Below, piece after piece: positions 6,410 through 13,034 of a stretch of DNA of 13,034 nt. How positions within the stretch are numbered: position 1 is the stretch's first letter; each line of letters opens with the position of its first letter. Origin of the DNA: Limnohabitans sp. Rim8 (lineage in GTDB: Bacteria; Pseudomonadota; Gammaproteobacteria; Burkholderiales; Burkholderiaceae_C); contig CAMDXR010000050.1 in assembly GCA_945877725.1 (NCBI GenBank), positions 1 to 13,034 of the forward strand, read 5' to 3'. The notes below the pieces were generated by a model. That model did no database searches, was not told where the DNA came from, and saw only the letters and a program-made list of their open reading frames with translations. A program made the translations under genes and the position numbers.

Positions 6410-8068
6410 TCAAACGCGGTTCATGTCGAACTGAACTTTTTCGCCTTTGCCGTAAACCTTCAAGGCGCCCTTGTCGCCAACAGCGTTGGGGCGCTGGAAT
6501 ATCCAGTTTTGCCAAGCGGTCAGGCGACCAAAGATACGGGTGGCCATGTTTTCTTTCTGAGCAAAACGCAGGTTGGCTTCCAGCCCGGTCAGGGCGTCTG
6601 GCGACATGGACGAACGCTCTTCCAGAGCCAGGCGAATTTCGTCGGCCCAGTCGATGTCGTCCGGTGCTGCGGTCACCAAGCCCAGGGCCAAGGCGGCATC
6701 GGCATCCAGTGCTTTGCCAATGGCACCGCGAGCGGCTTCCATGGCGGGCACTTCTTCATAAAAGCGACGCTGCAAGCGGGTCTGGTCGTTGACCATGGGG
6801 AAGAAACCGAAGTTCATCTCGTTCAACTGGATTTTGGGGGCCTTGGCCTCGTCATCAGGCAGCGCCAGCATGTAGGCACGGTCTGCGCAAAAAGCCAGTT
6901 CGGCGAGTGTGCCAACAAAACAAGTCCCCTCTTCGACCAAGGCGAAAAGGCTGCGCGAGGTCACATCCATGCGGGCCAAAGTGCGACGCAGGTGGCCGAT
7001 GGTTTCACGCACAAACCAGTGGTCTTTGTGAGCCAGCAGGGTGGCATCAGAGGCCAGCACGGCGGCGGCATCACCTGCAGTCTTGATGACCCAAGTGCCG
7101 ATGTCGAGTTCGTTGGTGCGCATGTGCAGGATGGCGTCGTCGAGTTCGCGCACCATCTGCAGAGGCCACCAGTTGACGCCTGCGGCTTCGATGCCAGCGA
7201 TGTCGGTGGGCTGTGCCGTAGCGGGGGCTTTGACGGTGAAAGTGGCGATGCGCTTGGCACGGTCAATTTCCACGGTGACGTTGGTGTAGTTCAGGCCATC
7301 AGCGCTGTGCTTGCGATTCAGGGGGGTCAAAGTCACGCCCTTGGCGCCTGCCGGACGGATGCTTTTTGCTGCCAACTGGGTGGCGCGCTGCTTGACCACG
7401 TCTTTAAATACAGCAGGTTTGGCAATCGCATCCACCAAGCGCCAGTCCACAGCTTTTTGACCGCGAACACCTTCCACGCTGGTGCAGAAAATATCGGCCA
7501 AGTCGTGGCGCACATGGCGCTTGTCGGTCACGCGGGTCAAACCGCCAGTGCCAGGCAACACGCCCAACAATGGCACTTCGGGCAACGAAACAGCCGATGA
7601 ACGGTCGTCGACCAAGACAATGTCGTCGCAGGCCAGCGCCAGCTCGTAGCCACCGCCAGCGCAAGCGCCGTTCAACGCAGCCACAAACTTCAAGCCGTCG
7701 TGCTTGCTGGAGTCTTCAATGCCGTTGCGGGTTTCGTTGGTGAATTTGCAAAAGTTCACTTTCCAGCCGTGGGTGGAAACACCCAGCATGAAGATGTTGG
7801 CGCCGGAGCAAAACACACGGTCCTTCAAGCTGGTGACCACCACCGAACGCACTTCGGGGCGTTCGAAACGGATGCGCTGCAAGGCGTCGTGTAACTCGAT
7901 GTCCACACCCAGGTCATAGCTGTTGAGCTTGAGTTTGTAACCGGGACGGATGCCCGCGTCTTCGTTGATGTTGATCGACAAAGTGGCGATCTCGCCATCA
8001 AAAGCCAAATGGATATGCTTGTATTGGGAGGGGTTGGTTTGATAGTCAACCTGTGGTGCTGTGGTCAT
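6410..8068 (-). CDS. boxC: 2,3-epoxybenzoyl-CoA dihydrolase BoxC
   Basis: BoxC hydrolyses 2,3-epoxybenzoyl-CoA without oxygen, giving 3,4-dehydroadipyl-CoA semialdehyde and formate. It is a 552-residue double-crotonase protein, close to the family length of about 555. The N-terminal enoyl-CoA hydratase fold shows the oxyanion-hole segments RVFCSGANIF (84-93) and NGACAGGGYELALACDD (133-149), then LPEVPLLGVLPGTGGLTR (162-179), which carries a Glu in the region where crotonases hold a catalytic acid. The C-terminal half is a second, more divergent crotonase-like domain. The ATG at 8068 is preferred because AGGAGA lies 5 bases before it. An ATG at 8122 would add 18 residues and lies within the operator region. 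It is the first gene after the predicted promoter of the minus-strand box genes. Confidence 0.96.
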   Translation of the reverse strand: MTTAPQVDYQTNPSQYKHIHLAFDGEIATLSININEDAGIRPGYKLKLNSYDLGVDIELHDALQRIRFERPEVRSVVVTSLKDRVFCSGANIFMLGVSTHGWKVNFCKFTNETRNGIEDSSKHDGLKFVAALNGACAGGGYELALACDDIVLVDDRSSAVSLPEVPLLGVLPGTGGLTRVTDKRHVRHDLADIFCTSVEGVRGQKAVDWRLVDAIAKPAVFKDVVKQRATQLAAKSIRPAGAKGVTLTPLNRKHSADGLNYTNVTVEIDRAKRIATFTVKAPATAQPTDIAGIEAAGVNWWPLQMVRELDDAILHMRTNELDIGTWVIKTAGDAAAVLASDATLLAHKDHWFVRETIGHLRRTLARMDVTSRSLFALVEEGTCFVGTLAELAFCADRAYMLALPDDEAKAPKIQLNEMNFGFFPMVNDQTRLQRRFYEEVPAMEAARGAIGKALDADAALALGLVTAAPDDIDWADEIRLALEERSSMSPDALTGLEANLRFAQKENMATRIFGRLTAWQNWIFQRPNAVGDKGALKVYGKGEKVQFDMNRV

Positions 8069-8073
8069 AGTTG

Positions 8074-8079
8074 TCTCCT
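8074..8079 (-). promoter_or_regulatory. Ribosome binding site of boxC
   Basis: AGGAGA on the minus strand, 5 bases before the ATG at 8068. It decides the boxC start against the upstream in-frame ATG at 8122. Confidence 0.8.
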
Positions 8080-8111
8080 GAACTGGAAGTGGATGTTGAT
8101 TTCGATCAAAA

Positions 8112-8127
8112 ATGCATTTCACTGCAT
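8112..8127. promoter_or_regulatory. Predicted BoxR operator A, just downstream of the boxC promoter
   Basis: ATGCATTTCACTGCAT: two TGCA blocks 10 bp apart (TGCA-N6-TGCA). BoxR and BzdR of Azoarcus are known to bind regions with repeated TGCA. It matches the site at 9195-9210 at 13 of 16 bases. Its position just after the predicted transcription start suits a repressor. Confidence 0.6.
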
Positions 8128-8137
8128 GCTGAGGTGA

Positions 8138-8166
8138 ATTTTATTGCATGTTTTAAATCGGATCAA
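8138..8166 (-). promoter_or_regulatory. Predicted sigma-70 promoter of boxCBA
   Basis: On the minus strand, TTGATC (8166-8161, -35) and TAAAAT (8143-8138, -10) are separated by exactly 17 bases. They match the consensus hexamers at 4 and 5 of 6 positions. Transcription would start near 8131, giving a leader of about 60 bases before the boxC ATG. A TGCA (8145-8148) lies in the spacer next to the -10 box, and fuller operator-like sites lie on both sides. Confidence 0.6.
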
Positions 8167-8167
8167 T

Positions 8168-8183
8168 ATGCACTTTAATTCAT
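8168..8183. promoter_or_regulatory. Predicted BoxR operator B, just upstream of the boxC -35 box
   Basis: ATGCACTTTAATTCAT: identical to the site at 9195-9210 at 15 of 16 bases, with the second TGCA changed to TTCA. It starts two bases beyond the -35 hexamer, so sites A and B bracket the promoter, 56 bp apart. Confidence 0.5.
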
Positions 8184-8225
8184 TTTATAGGTATTTACCC
8201 TAGTAATTGAGATTCAATCCAGAGA

Positions 8226-9140
8226 TCAAGCGGGGCGCTGCAAAAACTGGCGAACCGAAGTTCTCAAAGCATCAAATGCCTGGTCTTCGGTGCGTGAACT
8301 GGTGTTGATGGCCATGTCCGCCTTGGAATAAAAAGCAGCACGCCCCTCCAAGATCCGCTTTAGGTCTTCCATGGCCTCGCGGCTGGCCGCCATGGGGCGC
8401 ATGTCGCCTTGCGCAGCGACTCGGCCCATGTGATCTGCGGCATCGGCCTGAAGCCAGACGGTGGTGCAATGCGACAGCAACAAATTGAAATTGGCCGACT
8501 CGGACACCAAGCCCCCTGGCGTGGCGATGACGACTTCAGGGTAGATTTGTATGGCCTCTTCGAGGGCGCGACGCTCGTATCGGCGGTAAGCATTGGCCCC
8601 ATAAAGGTTGTGAATCTCACTGATTTGGCAACCCGCAAACTGCTCGATCTCACGGCTGAGCTCTATAAAAGGAAAGCCCAGATCGTTGGCCAAGCGCTGC
8701 CCTAGAGAGGTTTTGCCCGCCCCACGCAAACCGATCAAGGCGATCCGGCCCTTGCGCTCTTGAGCGTCCCCGCCTTCACCAAACATTTCACCCAGTTGAA
8801 CACGGGCACGTCGCAAATCGGCCTCACTGCGTTTAGAAAGCAGTTCACGGATCAGCAGCCACTCAGGCGACGTGGTGGTGATATCGCCCAGCAACTCGGC
8901 CAACGAACATTGAAGGGCTTGAGCCACCTGCAAAAGCACCAAAACAGAAACATTACCGGTGCCATATTCCAAGTTGGCCAGATGGCGTTCAGACACATCG
9001 GCCGCCAGGGCAACAGCTCGCCGTGTCATGCCTTTGCGCGAGCGTAAGTTACGCACCCGTTCACCCAGCGCTTGCAAAAACGGATGGCGCTTTGAATCGC
9101 TCTCGCCAGACTCCAACAACGTGGACTCATCGCTTGTCAT
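8226..9140 (-). CDS. boxR: Benzoyl-CoA-responsive transcriptional regulator BoxR (HTH plus shikimate-kinase-like)
   Basis: This 304-residue regulator is built like BoxR and BzdR of Azoarcus, which repress aromatic catabolism genes and release DNA on binding benzoyl-CoA. Residues about 23-86 are an HTH_3/XRE-type DNA-binding domain (LGERVRNLRSRKGMTRRAVA, then SERHLANLEYGTGNVS). Residues about 88-128 form a linker. Residues about 131-300 are a shikimate-kinase-like domain with a Walker A motif, GLRGAGKTS (137-145). In this family the kinase fold serves as the effector-binding part, not as an enzyme of aromatic amino acid synthesis. The gene lies between boxCBA (same strand) and boxD (opposite strand), with TGCA-type sites on both sides, which suggests control of both transcripts and of itself. 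The ribosome site before the ATG is weak. Confidence 0.93.
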   Translation of the reverse strand: MTSDESTLLESGESDSKRHPFLQALGERVRNLRSRKGMTRRAVALAADVSERHLANLEYGTGNVSVLVLLQVAQALQCSLAELLGDITTTSPEWLLIRELLSKRSEADLRRARVQLGEMFGEGGDAQERKGRIALIGLRGAGKTSLGQRLANDLGFPFIELSREIEQFAGCQISEIHNLYGANAYRRYERRALEEAIQIYPEVVIATPGGLVSESANFNLLLSHCTTVWLQADAADHMGRVAAQGDMRPMAASREAMEDLKRILEGRAAFYSKADMAINTSSRTEDQAFDALRTSVRQFLQRPA

Positions 9141-9194
9141 GCTGATTCTTTCATAAAACTAGGGAAAACCCTTGTATTTCAACAACCTCAAAAC

Positions 9195-9210
9195 ATGCAC
9201 TTTAATGCAT
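9195..9210. promoter_or_regulatory. Predicted BoxR operator C in the boxR-boxD divergent region
   Basis: ATGCACTTTAATGCAT: TGCA-N6-TGCA, almost identical to site B. It lies in the 192-base region between the divergent boxR and boxD starts. A weak plus-strand promoter candidate overlaps it (TTTCAA at 9177-9182, TTTAAT at 9201-9206, spacer 18), which would place the repressor on the -10 box. Further single TGCA blocks occur at 9232-9235 and 9284-9287. I saw no strong promoter for boxR itself. Confidence 0.6.
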
Positions 9211-9332
9211 ACTCGGTGGCAAGCACAATAGTGCATCAAATGTTGTTTATACAGCCAACCAAGCCCCTCGAAAAGTTTTTTGTTGCATGACCCTTCATAT
9301 CAACAAGAAACTGCTCACAGAAAGACCTCTTC

Positions 9333-10916
9333 ATGACGCAACCGACACACGCACCCCTGCTCCCCAATTTCATGGCCGGTCGCTGGCAAACCGGCAGCGG
9401 TGAGGGCACGCCACTGTATGACCCTGTGCTGGGCTCTGAGTTGGCGCGCGTCTCCAGCGCTGGCATTGACTTGGCAGCGGGTTTTGCCTTTGCGCGCGAT
9501 CAAGGTGGTGCTGCCCTGCGCGCTTTGAGCTATGGCCAGCGCGCGGCGTTGCTTAACGCCATCGTGGCCGTGCTGCAAACTCACCGGGACGCCTATTACG
9601 AAATTGCTACCGCCAACAGTGGCACCGTGGCCAAAGACTCGGCGGTTGACATCGACGGCGCCATCTTTACGCTGGGTTATTACGCCAAACAGGGGCAGGC
9701 CTTGGGCGAAGCCAGATTGCTTTTGGACGGGCCTCGCATCCGCATGGCCAAAGACCCGGCCTTTCAGACCCAACACATTCAGGTGCCCACACAAGGCGTG
9801 GCGCTTTTCATCAATGCCTTCAATTTCCCCAGTTGGGGGCTTTGGGAAAAAGCCGCTCCCGCTTTGCTAGCAGGGGTCCCCGTCATCATCAAACCGGCCA
9901 CCGCCACCGCTTGGTTAACCCAGCGCATGGTCAAGGATGTGGTGGATGCCGGTATCTTGCCCGCAGGGGCTTTGTCGGTCATTTGCGGCTCTTCAGCCGG
10001 GCTGATGGACCAGCTCAAACCCTTTGATGTGGTCAGCTTTACCGGTTCGGCTGAGACGGGCAAGATCATACGCAGCCACCGCGCCGTGACTGAAATGTCG
10101 GTGCGCTGCAACATCGAGGCCGACAGCCTGAACTCGGCCTTGCTGGCCCCCCATGCGACCCCTGAAAGTGAAGCCTTCAAACTGTTGGTCAGTGAGGTGG
10201 TTCGCGAAATGACCGTTAAATCCGGCCAAAAATGCACCGCTATCCGCCGCATTTTTGTGCCTCGCGCCGTTTATCAGGCTGCCGCCGAGGCGATTGCCGC
10301 CAAATTGTCCAAAATCAGCGTAGGCAACCCACGCAACGAGACTGTGCGCATGGGTGCGCTGGTCAGCCAAGAACAAAAAGCCAGCGTGCTGGCAGGTCTG
10401 GCTCAACTCAAATCAGAGGCAAGCGTCTTGTTTGACGGCAACAACCAAGCTTTGGTCGACGCTGAAGCAACGTCTGCTTGCGTGGCCCCAGTGTTGCTGG
10501 GAACAGAAAACCCCTTGAACGCCAAAATTTTGCACGCGGTGGAGGTTTTTGGGCCGGTGTCCACCCTCATGCCCTACGACAGCATCGAAGAGGCCTACGC
10601 CATGATTCGTCTGGGCGAAGGGTCTTTGGTCTGCTCGGTCTACAGCGAAGACCCTGCCTTTACCGCCCAAGCTTCTATTGAACTGGCCAGCAGCCATGGC
10701 CGCGTGCACGCTATTTCACCGGATGTAGCGGCTTTGCACAGTGGTCATGGCAACGTGATGCCCATGAGTTTGCACGGCGGCCCCGGGCGGGCCGGAGGAG
10801 GTGAAGAGTTGGGGGGCTTGCGGGCACTCCATTTCTACCACCGCCGCAGTGCCGTGCAAGGCAGTTCACTGGCGCTGGACTTGTTGGCAGCGCAAGCGGC
10901 CACCCTGACTTTTTAA
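9333..10916 (+). CDS. boxD: 3,4-dehydroadipyl-CoA semialdehyde dehydrogenase (NADP+) BoxD
   Basis: BoxD oxidises the open-chain aldehyde made by BoxC to 3,4-dehydroadipyl-CoA, reducing NADP+. Later steps resemble beta-oxidation. The 527-residue protein is an aldehyde dehydrogenase superfamily member, with FINAFNFPSWGLWEKAAPAL (159-178), the cofactor-binding segment VVSFTGSAETGK (233-244), the general base Glu262 (NIEADSLNSAL) and the catalytic nucleophile Cys301 (SGQKCTA). The C-terminal MSLHGGPGRAGGGEELGG segment resembles PaaZ-type aldehyde dehydrogenases, which act on CoA-bound aldehydes. The start has only a weak purine-rich site (AGAAAGA, 9319-9325) but fits the family N-terminus. It is the first gene of the plus-strand unit and shares its upstream region with boxR. 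Confidence 0.95.
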   Translation: MTQPTHAPLLPNFMAGRWQTGSGEGTPLYDPVLGSELARVSSAGIDLAAGFAFARDQGGAALRALSYGQRAALLNAIVAVLQTHRDAYYEIATANSGTVAKDSAVDIDGAIFTLGYYAKQGQALGEARLLLDGPRIRMAKDPAFQTQHIQVPTQGVALFINAFNFPSWGLWEKAAPALLAGVPVIIKPATATAWLTQRMVKDVVDAGILPAGALSVICGSSAGLMDQLKPFDVVSFTGSAETGKIIRSHRAVTEMSVRCNIEADSLNSALLAPHATPESEAFKLLVSEVVREMTVKSGQKCTAIRRIFVPRAVYQAAAEAIAAKLSKISVGNPRNETVRMGALVSQEQKASVLAGLAQLKSEASVLFDGNNQALVDAEATSACVAPVLLGTENPLNAKILHAVEVFGPVSTLMPYDSIEEAYAMIRLGEGSLVCSVYSEDPAFTAQASIELASSHGRVHAISPDVAALHSGHGNVMPMSLHGGPGRAGGGEELGGLRALHFYHRRSAVQGSSLALDLLAAQAATLTF

Positions 10917-10986
10917 AACCCAATCAAGGCCTTCCAGAATTGACCCGAAGCAGCCCCACCTGAATTGACAGAAGATAACCCTTACC

Positions 10987-10993
10987 GAGGAGA
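10987..10993 (+). promoter_or_regulatory. Ribosome binding site of the benzoate-CoA ligase gene
   Basis: GAGGAGA, 5 bases before the ATG at 10999. The 82-base gap after boxD shows no terminator-like hairpin, so the two genes are probably co-transcribed. Confidence 0.8.
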
Positions 10994-10998
10994 CAAAA

Positions 10999-12561
10999 AT
11001 GAGATCCGTAACGCCCCCCCCAACCGACTTCAACTTTGCCCAACACCTGATCGCCACCAATGCCGGTCGCGCCAACAAAACCGCGCTGATTGATGACGTG
11101 GGTTCTTTGACCTATGGTGAATTGACAGATCAGATCCGTCGCTTTGCGGGTGGACTCAAAGCCATGGGACTCAAGCGCGAAGAGCGTGTCTTGCTGCTGA
11201 TGCAAGACAGCACAGACTGGGTGGTAGCGTTTTTGGGCTCGCTTTATGCGGGCGTTGTCCCTGTCGCCGTGAACACTTTGCTCACGGTTGAAGACTACGC
11301 CTTCATGCTCAGCAACAGCAGGGCGCAAGCGGCTTTGGTATCAAGCACCTTGCTGCCGACACTGCAAACCGCATTGGACTTGGTCAAAACTGAGGTGCGA
11401 CATGTGGTGGTCTCTCGCCCGGTGGCCGAGTTGGCGCAGGGCCAGTTCAACATGGCCCAATTGCTTGCGCAAAGCAACCCCGCATTGCCAGCACAAACAC
11501 TGGCTGACGAACCTGCTTTCTGGCTCTATTCCTCCGGCTCCACGGGCAAACCCAAGGGCACGGTGCACTCTCAGGGCAACCTCTACTGGACGGCCGAACT
11601 TTATGGTTCGGGGGTGTTGCAATTGCGCGAAAGCGATGTGGTGTTCTCGGCCGCCAAGTTGTTCTTTGCCTATGGCTTGGGCAACGCCCTGACTTTCCCC
11701 TTGAGTGTCGGGGCCAGTGTGGTGTTGATGGCCGAGCGCCCTACCCCGCAAGCCACTTTCAAACGCTTGGTAGACCACCAACCCACTGTTTTTTATGGTG
11801 CGCCCACCGGTTACGGCGGCATGCTGGCCAGCCCAGATTTACCTTCCAAAAATGCCGTGGCCTTGCGTTTATGCTCGTCCGCAGGTGAAGCCCTGCCCCG
11901 TGATATTGGCGAGCGCTGGTCAGCCCACTTTGGCTGCGAAATCATCGACGGCATCGGCTCGACCGAAATGCTGCACGTTTTCTTGTCAAACCGTCCCGGT
12001 GACGTGCGCTACGGCACCACGGGCAAGGCCGTACCGGGTTATGAAGTGCAACTGCGCAACGAAGACGGCAGCGTGGTCACTGGCGACAACGAGATTGGGG
12101 ACTTGTACATTCAAGGCCCCAGTGCCGCACTGATGTACTGGAACAACCGTGAAAAAACCCGCGATACCTTCCAAGGGGTATGGACCAAAAGCGGTGACAA
12201 ATACACCCGCGACGCCGACGGCTACTACACCTACGCCGGGCGCAATGACGACATGTTGAAAGTCAGCGGCATTTATGTCTCGCCCTTTGAGGTGGAGGCC
12301 ACACTGGTGCAACACCCTGCCATCTTGGAGGCCGCAGTCATCGGCAAAGAAGACACCGACGGCCTGACCAAAACCAAGGCATTTATCGTGCTGAAACAAG
12401 GCCAGAGCCTGACCGAAGCAGAAGTCAAGGCCTTTGTAAAGGAGCGACTGGCGCCTTACAAATACCCGCGGTTCATAGAATTTGTGGCAGAACTGCCCAA
12501 AACCGCCACGGGCAAAATTCAGCGTTTCCGCTTGCGTGACCTCGAAAAAACAGCCCACTGA
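10999..12561 (+). CDS. bclA: Benzoate-CoA ligase (AMP-forming)
   Basis: This enzyme activates benzoate with ATP and CoA to benzoyl-CoA, AMP and pyrophosphate, the entry step of the pathway and the source of the BoxR inducer. The 520 residues are those of an adenylate-forming (ANL) enzyme, with the P-loop YSSGSTGKPKGT (177-188), LFFAYGLGNALTFPL (221-235), the A5 motif DGIGSTEMLHVF (317-328), the hinge and adenosine-binding segments SGDKYTRDADGYYTYAGRND (398-417) and DDMLKVSGIYVSP (417-429), and the A10 lysine Lys506 (TATGKIQRF). SAAKLFFAYGLGN and EMLHVF are typical of benzoate-CoA ligases, so benzoate is the likely substrate. Hydroxy- or halobenzoates cannot be excluded. Pairing with boxD and a strong ribosome site support co-expression. 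Confidence 0.94.
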   Translation: MRSVTPPPTDFNFAQHLIATNAGRANKTALIDDVGSLTYGELTDQIRRFAGGLKAMGLKREERVLLLMQDSTDWVVAFLGSLYAGVVPVAVNTLLTVEDYAFMLSNSRAQAALVSSTLLPTLQTALDLVKTEVRHVVVSRPVAELAQGQFNMAQLLAQSNPALPAQTLADEPAFWLYSSGSTGKPKGTVHSQGNLYWTAELYGSGVLQLRESDVVFSAAKLFFAYGLGNALTFPLSVGASVVLMAERPTPQATFKRLVDHQPTVFYGAPTGYGGMLASPDLPSKNAVALRLCSSAGEALPRDIGERWSAHFGCEIIDGIGSTEMLHVFLSNRPGDVRYGTTGKAVPGYEVQLRNEDGSVVTGDNEIGDLYIQGPSAALMYWNNREKTRDTFQGVWTKSGDKYTRDADGYYTYAGRNDDMLKVSGIYVSPFEVEATLVQHPAILEAAVIGKEDTDGLTKTKAFIVLKQGQSLTEAEVKAFVKERLAPYKYPRFIEFVAELPKTATGKIQRFRLRDLEKTAH

Positions 12562-12612
12562 CAAGCTGCTAGCTCAGCGCAAGTGACTTGCCTAACGGCC
12601 CACTTGATCTGG

Positions 12613-13034
12613 CTAGCCGGCACCCGGCGTGATGTTGCACACCCGGGTGATTTCTTTTTTCAAAGCCTCTTGCGATAGCGGTTTCGATACATACCCATCG
12701 GCTCCAGCGGCCAAGAACCGCTCTTTGTCCCCCGTCATGGCATGCGCCGTGACCATCAGCACGGGGGTGCGCAAGCCCAGCAAGGACTCTCTGGTACGCA
12801 ACTCCCGCAAGGCAGACAAGCCGTCCAGCACAGGCATCATCACATCCATCAGCACCACATCAAAGTGCTCCAGCGCCAAACGATCCAAAGCTTGCTGACC
12901 GTCATTGACCATGGCGCAGCGATAGCCCATGCGTTCCAACAGGATTTGCGCCAACTTGCGATTGATCTCATGGTCTTCGACCAACAGAACCGAACATCCC
13001 GCGTCCACAGGCGCGGTCATCGGGGAAACCGGCG
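12613..13034 (-). CDS. Response-regulator receiver domain, probably the C-terminal end of a hybrid sensor kinase (partial)
   Basis: This is a CheY-like phosphoacceptor domain of a two-component system. Numbered from the Met at 13020, the acidic pair is Glu15-Asp16 (LVEDHEINRK), the phosphorylated residue is Asp59 (VLMDVMMPVLDG), Thr91 lies in MVTAHAM and Lys113 in VSKP. The protein ends 22 residues after that lysine, so no output domain follows the receiver. The frame has no stop between 13020 and the window end. The Met at 13020 has no ribosome site, and the sequence before it is proline-rich like a linker. A hybrid histidine kinase ending in a receiver domain is therefore more likely than a free receiver of 135 residues, but the window cannot settle it. 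It converges on the ligase gene with a 51-base gap and has no evident link to the box genes. Confidence 0.8.
   Translation of the reverse strand, partial: PVSPMTAPVDAGCSVLLVEDHEINRKLAQILLERMGYRCAMVNDGQQALDRLALEHFDVVLMDVMMPVLDGLSALRELRTRESLLGLRTPVLMVTAHAMTGDKERFLAAGADGYVSKPLSQEALKKEITRVCNITPGAG

Noticed and set aside
6509..7600. Open plus-strand frame of 363 codons opposite boxC
   Set aside because: It is a shadow of the BoxC crotonase frame: no ribosome site and no family-like sequence.
8069..8122. Longer boxC start at 8122
   Set aside because: It would overlap the operator next to the predicted transcription start. The ATG at 8068 has AGGAGA at correct spacing.
8226..9140. Shikimate kinase of aromatic amino acid synthesis
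   Set aside because: The N-terminal helix-turn-helix domain and the position beside the box genes identify the BoxR-type regulator. The kinase fold is its effector domain.

Overview
The window carries an aerobic benzoyl-CoA (box) pathway for degradation of benzoate and other aromatics. Gene content, codon use, the shikimate-kinase-type regulator BoxR and the Mo/W formate dehydrogenase suggest a betaproteobacterium of the order Burkholderiales, probably Comamonadaceae-like. That placement is an inference from protein style, since the window holds no rRNA or other marker.

Layout from left to right. Positions 1-3122 (minus strand) hold an NAD-dependent formate dehydrogenase. The alpha (catalytic) subunit runs off the left edge, and the beta subunit is a NuoE-NuoF fusion that overlaps alpha by 4 bases. 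Positions 3238-8068 (minus) hold boxA, boxB and boxC, transcribed in the order C-B-A toward the formate dehydrogenase. A 352-base gap between boxB and boxA is full of long inverted repeats. Positions 8226-9140 (minus) encode the BoxR-type repressor. From 9333 the strand switches: boxD and the benzoate-CoA ligase gene lie on the plus strand. The right edge (12613 onward, minus) holds a response-regulator receiver domain whose frame is open to the window end.

How the genes work together: the ligase makes benzoyl-CoA. BoxA passes NADPH electrons to the di-iron epoxidase BoxB, which forms 2,3-epoxybenzoyl-CoA. BoxC opens the ring to 3,4-dehydroadipyl-CoA semialdehyde plus formate. BoxD oxidises the semialdehyde with NADP+. 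The adjacent formate dehydrogenase can oxidise the formate released by BoxC to CO2 and return NADH, so the locus appears to encode disposal of its own one-carbon by-product. BoxR, expected to sense benzoyl-CoA, sits between the two transcription directions. Three copies of a 16-base TGCA-type operator lie around boxR: two bracket a good promoter for boxCBA, and one lies between boxR and boxD.

The least explained structure is in the boxB-boxA gap. Two hairpins with arms of about 25 bp have unrelated arm sequences but share a nearly identical loop of about 24 nt, in opposite orientations. A third hairpin competes with one of them.
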